Notes under the pieces: model-generated
Databases searched by the model: none
Seen by the model: only the letters and a program-made list of their open reading frames with translations
Told to the model about the DNA's origin: nothing
From: Angiostrongylus vasorum
Lineage: Eukaryota; Nematoda; Chromadorea; Rhabditida; Metastrongylidae
Direction of reading: 5' to 3'
Assembly (NCBI GenBank): GCA_018806985.1
Contig: JADANN010000099.1
Span: forward strand, 3,195,501-3,259,500
DNA: 64,000 bases
Position numbers and translations under genes: made by a program
Shown here: in pieces, positions 60,413 to 64,000 of the stretch
How the letters are laid out: each line of letters starts with the position of its first letter
Numbering within the stretch: position 1 is the first letter of the stretch

Positions 60413-63400
60413 GTATTTCACATGACACTCTGACGTGAAAAATTGCAGTAAGGACATGTAAGTAAGTAACATGTAAGTAAAAAAATGTAGGAAGCAAACA
60501 AAAAGTTAAGACTTTGACCCATAATTGTGCAATAGTTGACAATTTCGTGGAGATCGTGGCAAGGGCTATCTCTAAGAATGAACTAGACAACATTCTGCGT
60601 GTTCTACTAATAACACAACAAGACTGTCTTCAAGTGCGTTATCGCTACTGGTTTTGAGGTGGCGCTTATATGTTGATATGAATGATGACCACATGTCAAC
60701 TGGTTTGCTTTGAGTCAGACGACTCGATAAGTTGCCTGGTGGTATCAGTGTCTAAGTCTGATTTTCAATTATTGGATTCCTTAGGTCAAAATTATCTGTT
60801 GCAAACCAAGTGAACTTTAGTGGTCTATTTTTAACATGGATCATAACAACAGATATACAAATTATGCTTAAAAGCCTACGAATAATTTTTTATTAAAGGA
60901 ATAAACCGACTTTCAATGAAAACTGGGCTTTTGTAGTCAATCGTAGACACTTTAGAAAGAATAGGCGAGAAACGGCATTATGGCTTGCTTTAAAAAAAAG
61001 GCTCTCAACTAGCGAAATCTCATATACGTCGTGCAAATATATTACGGAGAAAAATGCTTGAATAGGCAAGAATCAGAAATCTATTACACCATTTTTTATA
61101 GGAAAACTTTGTGAGAATGAACGTAAGAAAGTTGAAAAAAGTGATCTGGGCTATCAGCGACCACAACTGGTGCGGTCCACTACAGGTCTGGGCGCTGGTC
61201 GCGCTCAATACAACTGACCCCCAATATGGCGACAATGCAGGAACGCCACAGCCAAGTCTGTGAATTCAGCCATGAACTTTGAATCCCGGCACATTCAGCT
61301 CCTTGTTATTATTTGGTGACACCTACAAAGTTCTTTATAACCGGTTGGGATGGTCATGGTGTTGAATTGCGATTCCCAGAGGTGTTCTACTCTCCTGTAA
61401 AATCATTCACTCAAGTTGAGAAGTACATCGGCTTCTTCGCAAAACCGCAATTTTGATTAAATGTTACTCAGAACTGTCAGAAAATCCTGGAACACGACGG
61501 TATACTGAAATAAAAACGACGAATTGTCAGCACTCATTCGTACTATACCACCAATCAGTTAATTGTAAAAACTCGGTCAAGCACAAATATAGTCTGTATT
61601 TTTCCACTGTCTCATTGTCCAATGAGTCTTGTCCCTTCGAGGAGCATCATATGATAGGTTTCTTCCTGGATATCCACGGAGAACTACGGTGAAGTGGCTT
61701 GTGATAATCTTACCATGCACACGGCATCTCAGGAAACGAAAACCTGGGTTCCATATCACATTTTCACCATTTGAAAAACTTCAACGTCAATGCCTCATAG
61801 TAACGACACTGCCGTCAAAACACTCAAAGTTCCTTTCATTCTTGGTAGCCTGTGGAAACTACATCAAGCTATAATAAGCGATAAGACTAGCGAACTATCA
61901 AATCATACATTAAGCGATATCGAAACTAATGAACGTTTTTTATCTTTGTAAATTTTGCAAAACACAAATTGTAATTATTTTTCTTTGCATTTTTTTGTTG
62001 TTGCTGTAAAGGATTTTAAAGCTTGTTTGTTGCTAAATTATTTGCTGTGTAGTATTTTTCAAGCACAACAATTTACTGAGCTCTTCATGCGGTTACCACA
62101 TGGGAAAGCCGTACAAATACAAGCAACTATAGTAAGACCTTAGACAGGAGTCGCAAGCCACCGGGACTAAAGTGTCGTTGCAACCAACAAAAGTAAAGGG
62201 TGTAATTGTACTAAGTTTCAAACAGCACCTAATATAGCAGCGCTAGTTAGACAAATATGAGAGGGCTGCCAAAGTTCAAACCCATTCTGAGCTGCCTAGG
62301 TCTAGGAATACAATGGTGATGTTTCATAAGATCAGCAGTGCCACCATCTCTACCTATGCACGCACTGCATCATCGAAATTCTCCTCTAACGATATGAAGA
62401 AGCAAGATAAGAGGGATAAATACGATATCTTTTGAGGATGTCGACCAACGAAAATCTTCTGCGACAACTCCCCATCATTAAAATATGTTCAGAATGATTT
62501 CGAGACATTTTAACGGATTTCTAAAAGTTTTAGGCAGAAGTTTCTACCTTTGACGTATAACGTCGTTTCCAGCTGTCTCAACTCAATGATTCGATTTAGT
62601 GTAAGGCCCTAAAGGACAAGAGACTCATGAATTGAAATGAAATGACTAGAGTGATCAGCTGCCACAGTTTATGACGGTGACCTTAAGCGTTCGTAGCTAC
62701 TTACCGTCCTTCTTTTACAGCTGATGGTGGGAGTTCTCCCGTGAAAATCTCGCAACGAGTAGAATATATCATAGCAAGATGGCAACATCCATGAAGAAGT
62801 GGACCTTCTTGTGAAACACCTTCACATTAGTATCCAAAAAGCGAATACTTCGAAAATCACTATGAGAAGTCTGTCTCTAAAACCATCAGAACAGAGGCAC
62901 CAAAATGGCCAACACAGACATGGTGTAGTTACCAATTTCTACCAGACAGAATTGTGAGCGCGTGCAAGTAAGTATGGTTTCGAGGAATTAGTACGATGGA
63001 CAGTATCCATACGATAGCGTTAAAAATGTCTTATGATTCGTTCCAATGAAAGTTTTCATGGAAAAAGGATCAGAGCATCTTTAGTCGGTGCGCAAATAGT
63101 CCTTCATTAGCTCTATAACATCTTTCAAAAGGAATCTCGTTGTTCTAGAATTACACTGCGAAAAAAGCGATGTTCGAAATGGCGAAACCATTTCGTCAAA
63201 ATGACTTATAATAATTCCAGGAAACAAACATCAAGCAAAAGCTGGAGGAAAGCTAGAGAGCTAGCAGCTATAAAAGGGAATAATATAGGAGTGAAAGTGG
63301 AAAGGTAGGAGCTATATTTTTCAGTTTTACCAGTAAAATCGTTCTTATAAATACGTACATTCGCGTCAAGTACGGAAAGGAAGTGCACAGTAGCATCGTT

Positions 63401-64000
63401 AATGTAATGAAGGCGCCAAAGATCGCTCAGTTCCGGCCGTCCAGTTTTCCGACTATGTACGGTCATTGGAAACCTGTATGCTACTACGTCAGCAAAGTGA
63501 AAGGTCGTTCACCACTGTCGAACGATATGGTAATGTCTGAAGAATCACGTATGACATGAGACGGACTCCAGTGTCCTTCATCTACACAGGCGATAAAAGA
63601 TCATAAATGCTGCTGTGAACTAGAGTACGACATGAGCGAAGTGGATAGGAGACGAGGGCATGTGAACGAGAACCAATGGACTAAGGTCGTTGGCAACTGG
63701 TTCACATGGAATGTCAAGCTAATGATATCGTCGACCGTATGGTCTCATCACTTTACAAATGTCCTCGTAATATAGTGTTAGGCTAATACTCTCTGGCAGA
63801 ACACACTACGTTGTAGCTCCACACGGATAAGCAAAGATTTTGCTGGGTTTCTCTCGAGTTACTAGATGAAATTGACCTAGATAATATATATGATACATCA
63901 TGTTTCATATTGTAATTCCTGATCCTCACGAAAAAATTGTGTAGTCTGCTGCACAGTCCTCATTTGATCAGTAATTTGTTTGTCAGGCGAATTTTTTCTC
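60413..64000. other. Terminal region, nothing recognised
   Basis: No exon series, RNA gene or window repeat family is evident. A minus frame at 63206-63466 (VHFLSVLDANVRIYKNDFTG) faintly resembles the FLDV segment of a reverse transcriptase but is too short to call. Confidence 0.4.

Overview
The window is animal nuclear DNA, most probably from a clade V (strongylid, hookworm-like) nematode. Genes are split into many short exons separated by introns of tens of bases to several kilobases. The two recognisable proteins read like divergent Caenorhabditis orthologues, and the introns are full of tRNA-derived SINEs, RTE-like non-LTR relics and a Penelope-like element (PLE). There are no bacterial-style operons, rRNA genes, true tRNA genes or CRISPR arrays. 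Species assignment is an inference.

Gene 1, plus strand, about 3254-30918, is a phospholipase C-beta orthologous to C. elegans egl-8. I place 29 exons by reading frame, splice sites and phase, giving a protein of about 1,340 residues: N-terminal PH-like region (exons 1-4), EF-hand region (5-8), catalytic X half (8-12), long acidic/Ser-rich linker (12-15), Y half (16-19), C2 domain (20-22), variable linker (23-25) and the Gq-binding coiled-coil C-terminal region (26-29), ending in a possible class I PDZ ligand. Three joints do not close cleanly: a one-T excess in exon 10, a possible small exon at 6907-6991 that is one base out of phase, and the exon 15/16 junction.

Gene 2, minus strand, 54746 down to 43676, is a flavin-containing monooxygenase of about 576 residues in 14 exons, all phase-compatible. 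It has the FAD fold, the FMO signature, the NADPH fold and a C-terminal membrane anchor. The two genes converge, with about 12.7 kb of repeat-rich DNA between their stop codons.

The rest is mostly mobile DNA. Family A is a ~270-bp tRNA-like SINE with more than a dozen copies. Family B is a ~390-bp dispersed repeat with about ten. Families C and D are smaller tRNA-headed families. RTE-like relics lie at 32.87-35.25, 47.4-48.13, 56.2-56.55 and 58.4-59.2 kb. A PLE with reverse transcriptase and GIY-YIG endonuclease remnants sits inside an egl-8 intron at 16.35-17.75 kb.

The most interesting non-coding signal is in the inverted terminal repeats of that PLE and in at least five further terminal copies. 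These carry the conserved boxes of a hammerhead ribozyme (CUGANGA, a stem II hairpin, GAAA, a GUC cleavage triplet and a closing stem I). Stem III is reduced to the palindrome ACGU, which predicts a dimeric ribozyme. The final ~8 kb (56-64 kb) contains no gene I can recognise.
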